Below are positions 7,898 to 17,200 of a DNA stretch of 64,000 nucleotides, one piece after another. Origin of the DNA: Nitratidesulfovibrio sp044433065 (GTDB lineage Bacteria > Desulfobacterota > Desulfovibrionia > Desulfovibrionales > Desulfovibrionaceae); NCBI GenBank assembly GCA_044433065.1, contig JAWXUA010000001.1:1-64000 (forward strand), read 5' to 3'. Positions within the stretch are counted from its first letter, which is position 1; each line of letters starts with the position of its first letter. A program made the position numbers and the translations under genes. The notes beneath the pieces were generated by a model. It made no database searches and was not told where the DNA came from. It saw nothing but the letters and a program-made list of their open reading frames with translations.

Positions 7898-7924
7898 GAT
7901 ATATCCTTGTTGGTTTAGGACGAT

Positions 7925-10207
7925 TTATTCCATATCGTTGTCATCAAAAGCGTCGGTACAAGCGTCTGGAAAAGCATCAGTACTGTCTTGGCTGTAGGCT
8001 TCACCATTGGCACCATCGCGCGTTTTGCGGCGACGCTTGCGGCGGCCTCGCGATGTTTTGAGTGCTGAGGTGTCAGTACTTTTGATGAGACGCTCGGACA
8101 TGACAATGCTTGCGGGGGCTTGCTTGGCCGCGGCTTCTGCCACAGAAATGACGTCTGCGATGACGGTTGCAGCAATGGCCGCAGGGGACACAGGCTTGTC
8201 GGCTTGTGTTATGGAGCAAAGAGGCCCACCATCCATGCCTGCAAGGGATTGAACTAAGGCTGCTTGGCGTGCTCGCGTTGTGGGGATACCGTGTTCACTG
8301 ACGCCGCTTGGTGGCTGATGAACACCGCTGAGGCTTGCCATGACTTGCTCTGCTACATGCACTGTGGCTTGAAGTGGCCTGTGTGACTCGTGGTCTGCTT
8401 TGAGGCTTTTGTCTGGATTTACGTCTGGATTTACGTCTGCGGTTACGTCTGCGGTTACGTCTGGGTTTATGCCGACGCTAGAATCAGTCGTTTGTGACCC
8501 AGCCGTTTGTGGAACAGACATTTGTGCATCCGAGACCTGTGATGCTTGCACGGGCTGCGCCACAATAGAGCGTGTACCACGTGAACCATTGGGGCCGCAT
8601 TGACCGCACGTGCCGCATGTACCGGAACATCCTGCAGTCTGTGCATCTGGTGTGGTAGGAGTGCTCGCTGCTGAGGCCGATGATGAGGCATCTGCTGGAG
8701 CTTTATCCCCTGCTCCCTTATCTGCGACAGCCTTGTCCGCTACAACCTTGTCTCCTACGACTTTGTCCGCTACAGCTTTGTCTCCTACGACCTTGTCTGG
8801 GCCAGCAGATTTATCACGACGGTTTGCGCGTGAAGCTTGCTGTCCTGAGTCTGGGCGCCGCACTTCCATCTCATGCCATTCTTCCAAAGGAATTTCGAGC
8901 TCTTCACCCGTCTCTGAATAGGCAATAAGACTGTTGCGGAACATATTGGCGCGCATGACCTTGATGGGGCCTTTGCTCGTCATGTATTTTTTGCCAAGTC
9001 GTGGACAGCGGCGGTGGAATTCTTCGTAGTTTTCTTGCTCGTAGCTAAGGCAACACAAAAGACGCCCACAAATGCCTGAAATTTTTGCAGGATTGAGGAA
9101 TAAATTTTGCTCTTTGGCCATTTTAATGGTCACAGGGGCAAATTTACGTAAAAACCGACGGCAACAGCAGACCATGCCGCAATTACCCACAGCACCAATC
9201 ATCTGCGTTTCATGGCGCACGCCAATTTGACGCAATTCAATACGTGTGCGGTAATGCTTCACAAGGTCTTTGACCAGTTCACGGAAGTCAATGCGTGATG
9301 GTGCTGTGAAGTAGAAAATAAATTTGCTGAGGTCAAAGAAGACTTCCACATCCACAAGCTTCATATCTAAGTCGCGTATTTTAATGCATTCTTTGCAATA
9401 TGCGGAAGCTTCGCGGCTTAAGAGCTCATTGGACATGGCATGCTCAAGGTCATATTCCGTGGCAATGCGCAAGATGGGCCGCAAATCATCAAAAGACAAA
9501 GGTTGGCTCGTGTCTTCTGGGGCTTGGTTATCGCTGCTATGCTCGCCTGCTGAGCCATCATAGGAGACCATACGGCCACTATATATATTGTTGCTATCAG
9601 CGCACTGCCCAGCTGCTTGGTCAGCTGCTTGCTCGAGGTCTTGCATGTCAGCGCTTGCTACAAGCACGCCGTCTGCATTCTCTTGCTCGTCATCCTGTGC
9701 GTTTACTGGAGATTGATACTCCATGAAGGCATTGTGGGAGTGGCTGCCAGGGGCAAGAGAACTGCTAGCAGCATCGTCATCCTGAGGTGTATCCAGTTCT
9801 ACGCTTTCTGTTTCAAGAACTTGTGACGCAGCTTCGCTCTGCCTTAATGCTTGAGCCTTGGCCATGACAGCTGAGGCATAAGGAATATCTGCAACGGTCA
9901 AATCTGCGTTGGGCACAACGACAGCGGACGTTATGGTATTGGTGATGAGTAAGGCTGTTGCTTCGCCATCATGACCAGCAAGTTCACTGATGCCTTTGAG
10001 CTCAGCTGAATTTTGCGTACCGTCTTGATTTGCTGATGACAAAATAGACGCAGGCAAAGTATCGCGAATAAGCACAACTTCGCCAATACCTTGACCTTGT
10101 TCTGTTTCAACAATGACGCGATTGCCGATGGCTGCTGCGCATTGCCCAGCAAGGAAATAATATATCTGTCCGTATTCACGGAATTTAATGCCTAAAATTG
10201 TATTCAT
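7925..10207 (-). CDS. PSP1-domain (RicT/YaaT-like) protein with long repetitive tail
   Basis: The reading from ATG 10207 gives 760 residues, far longer than typical RicT (about 275). The start MNTILGIKFREYGQIYYF and the Cys-rich core GNCGMVCCCRRF...ISGICGRLLCCLSYE are characteristic of the PSP1 family. In Bacillus, RicT joins RicA and RicF in an Fe-S complex affecting RNA maturation. The usual domain is split by an Asp/Gln/Ala-rich insertion of roughly 180 residues after the first 90. After LEIPLEEWHEM the protein carries a long low-complexity tail. It contains pentapeptide repeats of the VxDKx type, a CSGTCGTCGQC cluster, VTADVNPD repeats, and a basic patch (GRRKRRRKTR) near the end. The tail could bind RNA or metal, which is inference. 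Position upstream of metG is common in related bacteria. Confidence 0.9.
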   Translation of the reverse strand: MNTILGIKFREYGQIYYFLAGQCAAAIGNRVIVETEQGQGIGEVVLIRDTLPASILSSANQDGTQNSAELKGISELAGHDGEATALLITNTITSAVVVPNADLTVADIPYASAVMAKAQALRQSEAASQVLETESVELDTPQDDDAASSSLAPGSHSHNAFMEYQSPVNAQDDEQENADGVLVASADMQDLEQAADQAAGQCADSNNIYSGRMVSYDGSAGEHSSDNQAPEDTSQPLSFDDLRPILRIATEYDLEHAMSNELLSREASAYCKECIKIRDLDMKLVDVEVFFDLSKFIFYFTAPSRIDFRELVKDLVKHYRTRIELRQIGVRHETQMIGAVGNCGMVCCCRRFLRKFAPVTIKMAKEQNLFLNPAKISGICGRLLCCLSYEQENYEEFHRRCPRLGKKYMTSKGPIKVMRANMFRNSLIAYSETGEELEIPLEEWHEMEVRRPDSGQQASRANRRDKSAGPDKVVGDKAVADKVVGDKVVADKAVADKGAGDKAPADASSSASAASTPTTPDAQTAGCSGTCGTCGQCGPNGSRGTRSIVAQPVQASQVSDAQMSVPQTAGSQTTDSSVGINPDVTADVTADVNPDVNPDKSLKADHESHRPLQATVHVAEQVMASLSGVHQPPSGVSEHGIPTTRARQAALVQSLAGMDGGPLCSITQADKPVSPAAIAATVIADVISVAEAAAKQAPASIVMSERLIKSTDTSALKTSRGRRKRRRKTRDGANGEAYSQDSTDAFPDACTDAFDDNDME
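8411..8468 (-). repeat. 12-nt tandem repeats inside the RicT-like gene
   Basis: About five near-identical 12-nt units (GTCTGGATTTAC, then GTCTGCGGTTAC on the plus strand) encode the NPDV and TADV repeats of the tail. The unit length is a multiple of three, so copy-number change keeps the frame. Confidence 0.8.
8711..8807 (-). repeat. 15-nt tandem repeats inside the RicT-like gene
   Basis: Roughly six 15-nt units of the form CCTTGTCCGCTACAA / CTTTGTCTCCTACGA (plus strand) encode alternating VVGDK and AVADK pentapeptides. The array can expand or contract in frame and is likely length-variable between strains. Confidence 0.8.
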
Positions 10208-10216
10208 AGTATCCAA

Positions 10217-10755
10217 AACTCGTTAGCTTTGCGGTGTAAAGCGTCTTCATCATCATGAAAAACTTTATCCGCAAAACAGTTTATATAAAAAGCAGTAGTA
10301 TCAGTATTTTATGCTGAGCCTTTTCAGGGTTCAGCAAAAAAAGACTTCTGCTCAAAGTGTAAATTCATGCGTTATCTTAGATTGTAAAAAATGTTTTCCT
10401 TTTCAAAAATCAAGAACTTGTTCAAAAAAGCACAAAGCCTAAAAAATATGCATGATTTTAAAAAAAAATGAAAAAATTTTTCACAAAAAACTTGGCGCAA
10501 TCACGAAGTAAAAACATGTAATTTTGCAAAAAATAGAAAAAATCTGCAAAATTGTAGCTTTTTATGAGGTCAGTGTACGGTCAAAATAGGGAAAAACGGC
10601 CTTCAAACCCGTTTTAGCACCAAAAAAAGCAAGAAAAAAGCCCCTTTTGGCCCTGAGTACCCTGTTTTACAAGACCCTAACACCCCCCTTTTCGACTATT
10701 GCTAGCCTGCTGTCAACAAAAGTAGTGCATAAGAACAGTTGTCAAGGAGGCTTTC
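10217..10755. other. A-tract-rich divergent intergenic region
   Basis: This 540-nt gap lies between the divergent ricT-like and HD-domain genes. From about 10380 to 10560 it is dominated by runs of A and T (several A6-A9 tracts), which suggests curved DNA and promoter elements in both directions. No ORF, tRNA, terminator or riboswitch was recognised. A strong ribosome-binding site (AAGGAGG) ends it just before the GTG at 10756. Confidence 0.5.
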
Positions 10756-11367
10756 GTGGATTATTGTCTTTCGGCGCAAAAAGAAAATTGTAAGGACATG
10801 AACATGATGACCCGTCAAGAAGCCTTAGCTCTCGTCGAAAAACATAAGCCAGAACAGTTCCTTATCTACCATGCTGTAGCTACAGAAGCTGTTATGCGCG
10901 GTCTTGCCACTCATTTTGGTGAAGATTGTGAATTATGGGGCTTGACTGGTTTGCTCCACGACATTGATTTTCCTGCTACTCGTGATGTGCCCGCTGAACA
11001 TGGTGTGAAAGCCATGGAGCTGATTGGTGATGGCTTGCCAGAGGAAGGGCTCGCCGCCATTCGTGCGCATAATTATGAGTGCAACGGACATGTCCCAACC
11101 ACACGCTTTGATACCGCATTGCGTTGTGGGGAGACGGTCACTGGCCTTATTTCGGCTGCGGCCCTTGTGCGGCCCACAGGTATGGAAGGCATGAAAGCCT
11201 CTAGCCTCAAGAAGAAGATGAAGGATAAAGCCTTTGCCGCCAGCGTTAACCGCGACTGCATCCGCGAATGTGAGAAAATTGGCCTTGAATTGGGTGACTT
11301 TTTGAACATTGCCATTGCGGCTATGACTGACGTGTCGGCAGAAATCGGCCTTGCTCGTAGCGTCTAG
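10756..11367 (+). CDS. HD-domain phosphohydrolase-like protein
   Basis: The 203-residue protein starts at GTG 10756, seven bases after a consensus AAGGAGG. It has the metal-binding layout of HD hydrolases: H39 in LIYHAVATEA, H68-D69 in GLLHDIDF, H82 in PAEHG, H105 in AAIRAHNYEC, and a later ALRCGETVTGL segment. HDIG-type proteins of this size act on nucleotides or phosphate esters; the substrate here is unknown. The next gene, a glycosyltransferase-like protein, follows 38 bases downstream and may share the transcript. Confidence 0.85.
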   Translation: MDYCLSAQKENCKDMNMMTRQEALALVEKHKPEQFLIYHAVATEAVMRGLATHFGEDCELWGLTGLLHDIDFPATRDVPAEHGVKAMELIGDGLPEEGLAAIRAHNYECNGHVPTTRFDTALRCGETVTGLISAAALVRPTGMEGMKASSLKKKMKDKAFAASVNRDCIRECEKIGLELGDFLNIAIAAMTDVSAEIGLARSV

Positions 11368-11405
11368 ATTGTTACGCCTAACCCTGAACAAAAAAGGATT
11401 TCACA

Positions 11406-12392
11406 ATGAAACTTTCTTTCATCGTTGTTGCCCATAACGTAAAGCAATACGTTGGCGGTTGCCTCAGCTCCATCCAAAATGCTCTTGGCGATATCCGTTC
11501 CAGTGTTTCTGAGGCGGAACTCATCGTGGTTGACCGCGCTTCTACCGACGGCACTGCTGTTGAAGCTCGCGCCGCTGGTGCTGACGCTGTTGTTGACGTT
11601 CCTTTTAATGCTGGTTGGGCTGTTGCCGCCAATAAGGGTGTTGAAAAAGCAAGCGGCGATTTGTTGGTTTTCGTTGCTCCTGAAACGGTCTTGCAACCTG
11701 GTGGCCTTCCACGTCTTCTCGCCTACCTCGACACCAACCCATCTTGCGCTGTTGCTGGTGGTGCTGTGGTTTCGACCTCTGGTGCTATGTTGAAGGGTGC
11801 TCAACGCTTGCCTGGCTTTGTATCCACTGTGACCGGTGCATCTGGCCTTGCAGCAGCATTCCCAAAGACTGTTTTGAATTGGGCACAATACGGTGCTTGC
11901 AACTTGCAAAGTGCTACCGTTGTTGAAGCTGTTTCCTTTGCCTATGCGGCTATTAAGGCTGATACCTTGAAGGCATTTGGTGGCTTTGACGCTCGCTTCT
12001 TTGACGATTTTGCTGGTGCTGACCTTTGCTACCAAATCAGCCGCAGCATGCCTCGTCCAACCATTGCTTTTGTGCCACAAGCTCGTGCACAAGTGCAAGG
12101 TGAAAGCGCTCTTGCTTGTGAGTGTAGCATGGTTGCCCTTGGTCACAAAGAAGTTGTGCGCCACCGTGTGCGTGGCGAAGCTTTGTACATGTGGAAGAAT
12201 GGCGGCATGATTTTCAGCATCGTGAACGCAGCATCAGCCATTGCTTGCCAGTGCTTCCGCTATGTTTACAATGTTGTGCCTGGTATTCGTTGCAACAAAG
12301 TCCGTGCTCATAGCGGTGTTGTTTTGGGCGAAACCTGCAAGGCTTGCCTTGATACGCAGCTTGGTTCTCAATACCCAGCCACTCCTTGGTAG
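11406..12392 (+). CDS. Family 2 glycosyltransferase-like protein with altered active site
   Basis: The 328-residue protein has a rhamnosyltransferase-like GT2 fold: SFIVVAHN at the N-terminus, IVVDRASTDGT, NAGWAVAANKGVEKASGD, and KAFGGFDARFFDD. Two positions that are normally catalytic or metal-binding are changed. The usual NPD of the DXD region reads APE (FVAPETVL), and the usual ED-x-DL reads AGADL. The C-terminal quarter is Cys-rich with a short hydrophobic segment. Codon use is strongly biased to GCT, GTT and GGT, unlike the A+T-rich glycosyltransferases at 39-55 kb, suggesting good expression. It may be inactive as a transferase or use another mechanism. A large hairpin overlaps its stop codon. 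Confidence 0.8.
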   Translation: MKLSFIVVAHNVKQYVGGCLSSIQNALGDIRSSVSEAELIVVDRASTDGTAVEARAAGADAVVDVPFNAGWAVAANKGVEKASGDLLVFVAPETVLQPGGLPRLLAYLDTNPSCAVAGGAVVSTSGAMLKGAQRLPGFVSTVTGASGLAAAFPKTVLNWAQYGACNLQSATVVEAVSFAYAAIKADTLKAFGGFDARFFDDFAGADLCYQISRSMPRPTIAFVPQARAQVQGESALACECSMVALGHKEVVRHRVRGEALYMWKNGGMIFSIVNAASAIACQCFRYVYNVVPGIRCNKVRAHSGVVLGETCKACLDTQLGSQYPATPW

Positions 12393-12523
12393 TACATTCG
12401 CTTATTTTGCCTTCTGACTTTGTTAAGGGCGTTTTGGGCTATGGGAGTGTATAGGGACATACACGACCAGAGACCAAAACGCCCTTTCCTCGTCAGAAAA
12501 CAAAATAAGCAAATGTACCAAAG
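12384..12523 (+). other. Long multi-segment hairpin beginning in the stop region of the GT2-like gene
   Basis: The outer arms (about 12384-12418 and 12492-12523) are complementary over about 30 bases with few mismatches and a 3-nt bulge at the TAG stop. The inner arms AGGGCGTTTTGG (12426-12437) and CCAAAACGCCCT (12474-12485) are a perfect 12-bp stem. An apical GTGTAT/ATACAC stem (12447-12452, 12459-12464) closes on AGGGAC. No T-run follows. It could be an mRNA 3' stabiliser, a structured small RNA, or a small inverted-repeat element. Confidence 0.7.
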
Positions 12524-12555
12524 CCATCATAGCGCCATAGATAATGATACAAAAA

Positions 12556-12581
12556 GTGAGTCCTTGGGACTCTTTTTTTTT
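12556..12581 (+). terminator. Rho-independent terminator before pfkA
   Basis: GAGTCC and GGACTC pair around TTG, extended by AAAAA/TTTTT and followed by a run of nine T residues. It ends the HD/GT2-like transcript after the long hairpin. The remaining sequence up to 12707 holds no recognisable gene. Confidence 0.85.
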
Positions 12582-12707
12582 GTCCTACTGTATACGGTAT
12601 ATTTCATAGCTTTTTTGTATTTTCTATGCTCCAATGCCATCACTCATATGAAAAGAACTCGAGGAAACCCAGCATCCCCCCTCCTCAGCACAAAATAAGG
12701 AAGACGT

Positions 12708-14051
12708 ATGCAGCAGCTTCATCTTGACACCAGCATAAGCACCCTTGGCCAAGCAAAAATTCCTTCACCGCTCAGCTATTGTCGCCCTGCCCCAGAAGAT
12801 GGCTATCCCCTTTTTATTGATGGAGATTGTGCCACGGGTTTTGACGCAGAGCTTGGCACAGGGAAGATTGTTCATTTTGAAGCCGCTGGCCCACGCCACT
12901 CCATGTATTTTGATCCTTCCAAAAGTAAATGCGCTATTGTGACATGCGGTGGCTTATGCCCTGGGATTAACGACGTCATCCGCTCCATCGTTCTTGAGGC
13001 GCATCACTCCTATGCCATTCCATCCATCATTGGTATTCGCTATGGATTACAGGGTTTTATCCCTAAATATAAGCATCCTGTCATGGATTTAACGCCAGAT
13101 GCAGTCACGTCCATCCATCAATTTGGTGGCACCATTCTTGGTTCGTCCCGTGGCCCACAGCCGCCAGAGGACATTGTGGACGCCTTAGAGCGTATGAATA
13201 TCAACTGCGTATTCATGATTGGTGGCGACGGAACTTTACGCGCGGCCAAAGCCATTTATACTTGTGTGCAAAATCGGGGACTTAAGATTGCGATTATCGG
13301 CATCCCTAAGACCATCGATAATGACATCAATTTTATTAGCCAATCCTTTGGTTTTGAAACCGCAGTGGACAAGGCCACTGAGGCCATCCAATGTGCCCAC
13401 ACGGAAGCTATCGGAGCTCCTAATGGTATTGGTCTTGTGAAATTGATGGGCCGTGAATCGGGCTTTATTGCCGTTCAAGCCACCCTTTCACTGAAGGAAG
13501 TCAATTTCCTTTTGGTGCCGGAAGCACCTTTTAGCCTTGAAGGCGAAGGTGGATTTCTGCCAGTCTTGGCACAACGTTTGAAACATCGTGGGCACGCTGT
13601 CATTGTGGTGGCGGAGGGTGCTGGGCAACACCTATTGCACGCCAAAAAAATGGCCAATGTGACCCCTATTACTGAAGCTACCGACGCTTCGGGCAACAGC
13701 ATTCTTGGTGATATTGCAAGCCTTTTACGTGAGGAAATATGCCGCTACCTCAAAGAGCTTGGCATGGACCACAATATCAAATTTATTGATCCAAGCTATA
13801 GCATTCGCTCTATTCCTGCCACAGCAAATGACCGAGTTTATTGTGGATTTCTTGGGCAGCATGCTGTGCATGCGGCCATGGCTGGGCGCACGGGCATGGT
13901 AGTTGCAAGGCTTATGGATCGCTATGTACATTTACCTCTCGACCTTGTGACCAGCCATAGACGCGTGCTCAATACGTGCTCAGAGCACTGGCGCTCTGTG
14001 GCAGCTTTAACGCTTGGGGCATCTCAAAAACAGTCACCTATTCCAAAATAA
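12708..14051 (+). CDS. pfkA: 6-phosphofructokinase, TP0108-type (group X)
   Basis: The 447-residue enzyme phosphorylates fructose 6-phosphate to fructose 1,6-bisphosphate in glycolysis. Motifs in order are GGLCPGINDVIRSI, GGDGTLRAA, IPKTIDNDI, QSFGFETAV and KLMGRESGFIA, with a sugar-binding RSIPA near the end. The donor-site pair is Gly in GGDGT and Lys in PKTIDND. That combination is typical of the long, ATP-using group X enzymes (trypanosome and Treponema TP0108 type); true PPi enzymes carry Asp in place of the Gly. The N-terminal extension of about 80 residues fits this group. AGGAAG precedes the ATG. Confidence 0.93.
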   Translation: MQQLHLDTSISTLGQAKIPSPLSYCRPAPEDGYPLFIDGDCATGFDAELGTGKIVHFEAAGPRHSMYFDPSKSKCAIVTCGGLCPGINDVIRSIVLEAHHSYAIPSIIGIRYGLQGFIPKYKHPVMDLTPDAVTSIHQFGGTILGSSRGPQPPEDIVDALERMNINCVFMIGGDGTLRAAKAIYTCVQNRGLKIAIIGIPKTIDNDINFISQSFGFETAVDKATEAIQCAHTEAIGAPNGIGLVKLMGRESGFIAVQATLSLKEVNFLLVPEAPFSLEGEGGFLPVLAQRLKHRGHAVIVVAEGAGQHLLHAKKMANVTPITEATDASGNSILGDIASLLREEICRYLKELGMDHNIKFIDPSYSIRSIPATANDRVYCGFLGQHAVHAAMAGRTGMVVARLMDRYVHLPLDLVTSHRRVLNTCSEHWRSVAALTLGASQKQSPIPK

Positions 14052-14261
14052 AATTTAGCCAGCATCGTGTTTGCCTGTGCGCGGATGGTCATAGGCACGT
14101 AAATAAATGCTATTTTTATGAACAAAACCCTTGCAAAAAGCTTAGGAATTGATTTATATAAATTTTGCAAGGCTTAGTTCATTGTTTATGGCGGCTGAAT
14201 TGTCGATATATATCTTTAGTCCTTGCACCCTTTCCTCTTTAGCGTTTAGCATGGGTCGCAA
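14052..14261. other. pfkA-addA intergenic region with a 10-bp inverted repeat
   Basis: CCTTGCAAAA (14129-14138) and TTTTGCAAGG (14163-14172) are perfect inverted repeats 24 bases apart. There is no T-run, so it is not an obvious terminator. It could be a protein-binding site or cruciform ahead of addA. Confidence 0.45.
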
Positions 14262-17200
14262 ATGTCAAATAATACACGCTTTTTTCAAATCAAAGCTTCG
14301 GCAGGTTCTGGCAAAACCTACACTCTAACGCAACGTTTTTTGCATTTGCTTGCCCATGCAGAGGAAGGCGATAAGGAAAGCTGGGCGATTGCGGACTTTA
14401 ATCGCCCACCACAAGGCCATGTGTTGCCCTATTTATGGACGGATATTCTGGCCATGACTTTCACCAATAGTGCGGCCACGGACATGAAAGAGCGTATTCT
14501 TTCTGAGTTGAAGGGCCTTGCTTTAGCCAAGCCACATTGCCTTGATACGACGTCTCATAGCCTTGAAACTTCAAGTGATACTTTAAGTTTAGATATAACT
14601 CCTCCATCAATTACAAGGCCTTTACGGCCAGACCAAGCCGCCACATGGGTTAATCGTATTATTCGTCGCTATGGCGCTTTGAATATCCGCACCATTGATA
14701 GCCTGTTGACCATGCTTGTGCGCCTTTCAGCCCTCGAGCTTAATTTACCCCCTGATTTTGAGCCAGCCTTTAATAGTAAGGCTTTTTTTGAACCGCTCAT
14801 GGATGCCGTTCTTGAAGATGCTCGTCATGAAAGCCACCCTTTGCATCAAACCTTGCACGACGCTTGTAAATCCATCCTATTATATAAGGGTGTAGAAGGG
14901 CAAAAAGGCTTTACGGCAGGCAAAAAAGTTCGTGATGAATTGCATAATCTTCTTGATTGGCATTTACAGCATAGTCAGCCTTTGCCAACGGTGCAAAAAG
15001 TTGAAATTGAAAAACTTTTAAGGGAATTGTACGACGATCTACGTACTGCTGCTCATGACCTCGTGAGCATAGCCGATGCTGAAGGGCTTCTTGTGCATGG
15101 AACGGCTCGCAAAGGTTTTGATAAATGTGCACAGTTACAATATCCTGATACAATTACCTTTTCTACCTATATTGGAAAAGAGAGCTTACAAAAATCGCTT
15201 ATCAAAAAATCTAAAGAACCGTCAGCAGAAGCAGAGCAAGCTTTCTTCCGTCTACAGAAACGGACCCGTGACTTCACAGCTGGTATCGTTGTTTTGCGCA
15301 AGGTCATGGTCGAGTTGCCGCTTGTGGATTTAGTACGCGAAGTCGTTCAACGTCAAACGCAATTTCAACTGCGTGAGGGCAAAGTTCCCGCAATCCTCCT
15401 GCCAAAACTCGCAAGCCAAGCAGTTACTGGAGAATATGGACCTCCTGTGGCTTTTTGTCGCATGAGTACGCGCTTAGCCCGTATTTTTATTGATGAATTT
15501 CAGGATACGAGTCGTGATCAGTGGACTGTCATTCAAGCTCTTGGCCTTGAAACCTTAAGCCAAGGTGGGGCTTTGACGCTTATTGGTGACGTGAAGCAGG
15601 CTATTTATGGATGGCGCGGCGGTGATGCTTCGCTCTTTGATCAGGCTTTATCTGATGAAGAGCTTAATAGTGTCAGTGACATACGCGAAGAAAATCTTTC
15701 CACCAACTGGCGTAGTGCCGCTTCCATTGTGCGGCATAATAACGATGTATTTGGGCTACTTGCGAACAAACAGCATGCCACCAATATTTTGAAAACCATG
15801 CTGTCTAAGGAAACACCGTGCGACGTGCTGGATGATGCCGTTGACGTTTTATGCAAAGCCTTTGAAAAGTCAGAGCAATTTGTGGCCCCACGCCATGAAA
15901 ATATAGATGGTTACGTTGAAATCCACCATATAGAAAGCCCATCAACCCCAGAACTTCATGACGATGTGCGCGAACAAGTGCACGCTCTCTTCGAAAACAA
16001 TCTTGCAAAGCGTCATGCTTGGCGTGATATTGCTGTTCTTGTTCGTGGCAATAAACAAGCCAAAGAAGTGGCTCAGTGGCTTATGTCATGGGGTATTCCT
16101 GTTGTCACGTCCAATAGTTTGCGCCTTGCCGACCACCCCATTATTCGGCAAACTCTCGCCATGCTGAACTTTGTGGACTATCCTCGTAATGATATTGCTT
16201 TTTGGGAATGTGTCACAGGGCAAGAGCTCTTTGTCTCCGTCTCCGGCCATAGTCGACAAACATTTGAAGACTGGCTTGCTACACAGAAGCGCTTAGGCCG
16301 CAAAGGCCCTCTTTTCACCATGTTCCGCACAGATTTTCCACAGCTTTGGCAGTCCTGTTTTGCACCATTTTATAGCCGCGCAGGCCTCATGAGTGCGTAC
16401 GATACTGTGCGTGAAATTTTTTATCGTTATGATGTTTTTGAACGTTATCCACAGGAAGCAGGATTTTTGCGCCGCTTTTTGGAAGTGGTGTATGGCGCGG
16501 AAAGTCAAGGCCATGTGTCCTTATCCACATTTGTTGATTTTTGGCGTACAGAAGCTTCTGACGAAAAGGTCCCCATGCCTGAAGGGATGGATGCTGTGCG
16601 CGTCATGACAATGCATAAATCCAAGGGTTTACAGTTTCCTGTTGTGGTCATTCCATATCATCAAAGTGGCGATAGCAACTTTTCAAAATTGGTGCATCAC
16701 AAGATTGAAGAGCATGATGTTGTTCTGCCTGAGTGCAAAGAGCTTGGCCCTGCATACTATGCGGCCAAAGCCACTGAGGCACGTGAAAAGCTCCATTTAT
16801 TGTATGTTGCGTGGACGCGTGCAGAGCGAGAGCTTTACGCCTTTGTGACCAATAGCGCTAAAAAACCTCATGTTTTTTCCAATGCGATTATGGAATTATT
16901 GCAAACTTCGCGTACTATACAAGATGGTGAAAATGCCACAGCCTTGGGGACAAATTGTATCGTTTGCCAACGGGGTACGCTATCGCCTTCTGGTAGGAAT
17001 TTGCCAGTAAGCGACTGTGAACAAAAAGCCACAAGGCAGCAAGGTGGAGAAATAGCTTCGGAAATAGCTTCAGAAATCACTGAAGTTTCGGAAGCCACAG
17101 AAGTCTTAGCACAAAGTTCAAGGGGCCTTTTAGATGATACTTGGCGCCCCATGCAGTGGTTACCTCGCTTAAAAATCTTCCGTAACGCTTTGCAAGACGT

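Noticed and set aside
8411..8807. Regularly spaced short repeats resembling a CRISPR array
   Set aside because: The units are 12 and 15 bases with no unique spacers, stay in frame with the RicT-like protein and encode low-complexity peptide. They are coding tandem repeats.
12420..12698. 92-codon plus-strand reading between the GT2-like gene and pfkA
   Set aside because: It crosses the long hairpin and the terminator and has no ribosome-binding site.
16445..16529. Two exact DnaA-box-like TTATCCACA sequences 76 bases apart
   Set aside because: Both are inside the addA coding sequence, encode normal conserved residues, and are not accompanied by AT-rich repeats or dnaA/dnaN neighbours. Chance occurrence is more likely than an origin.
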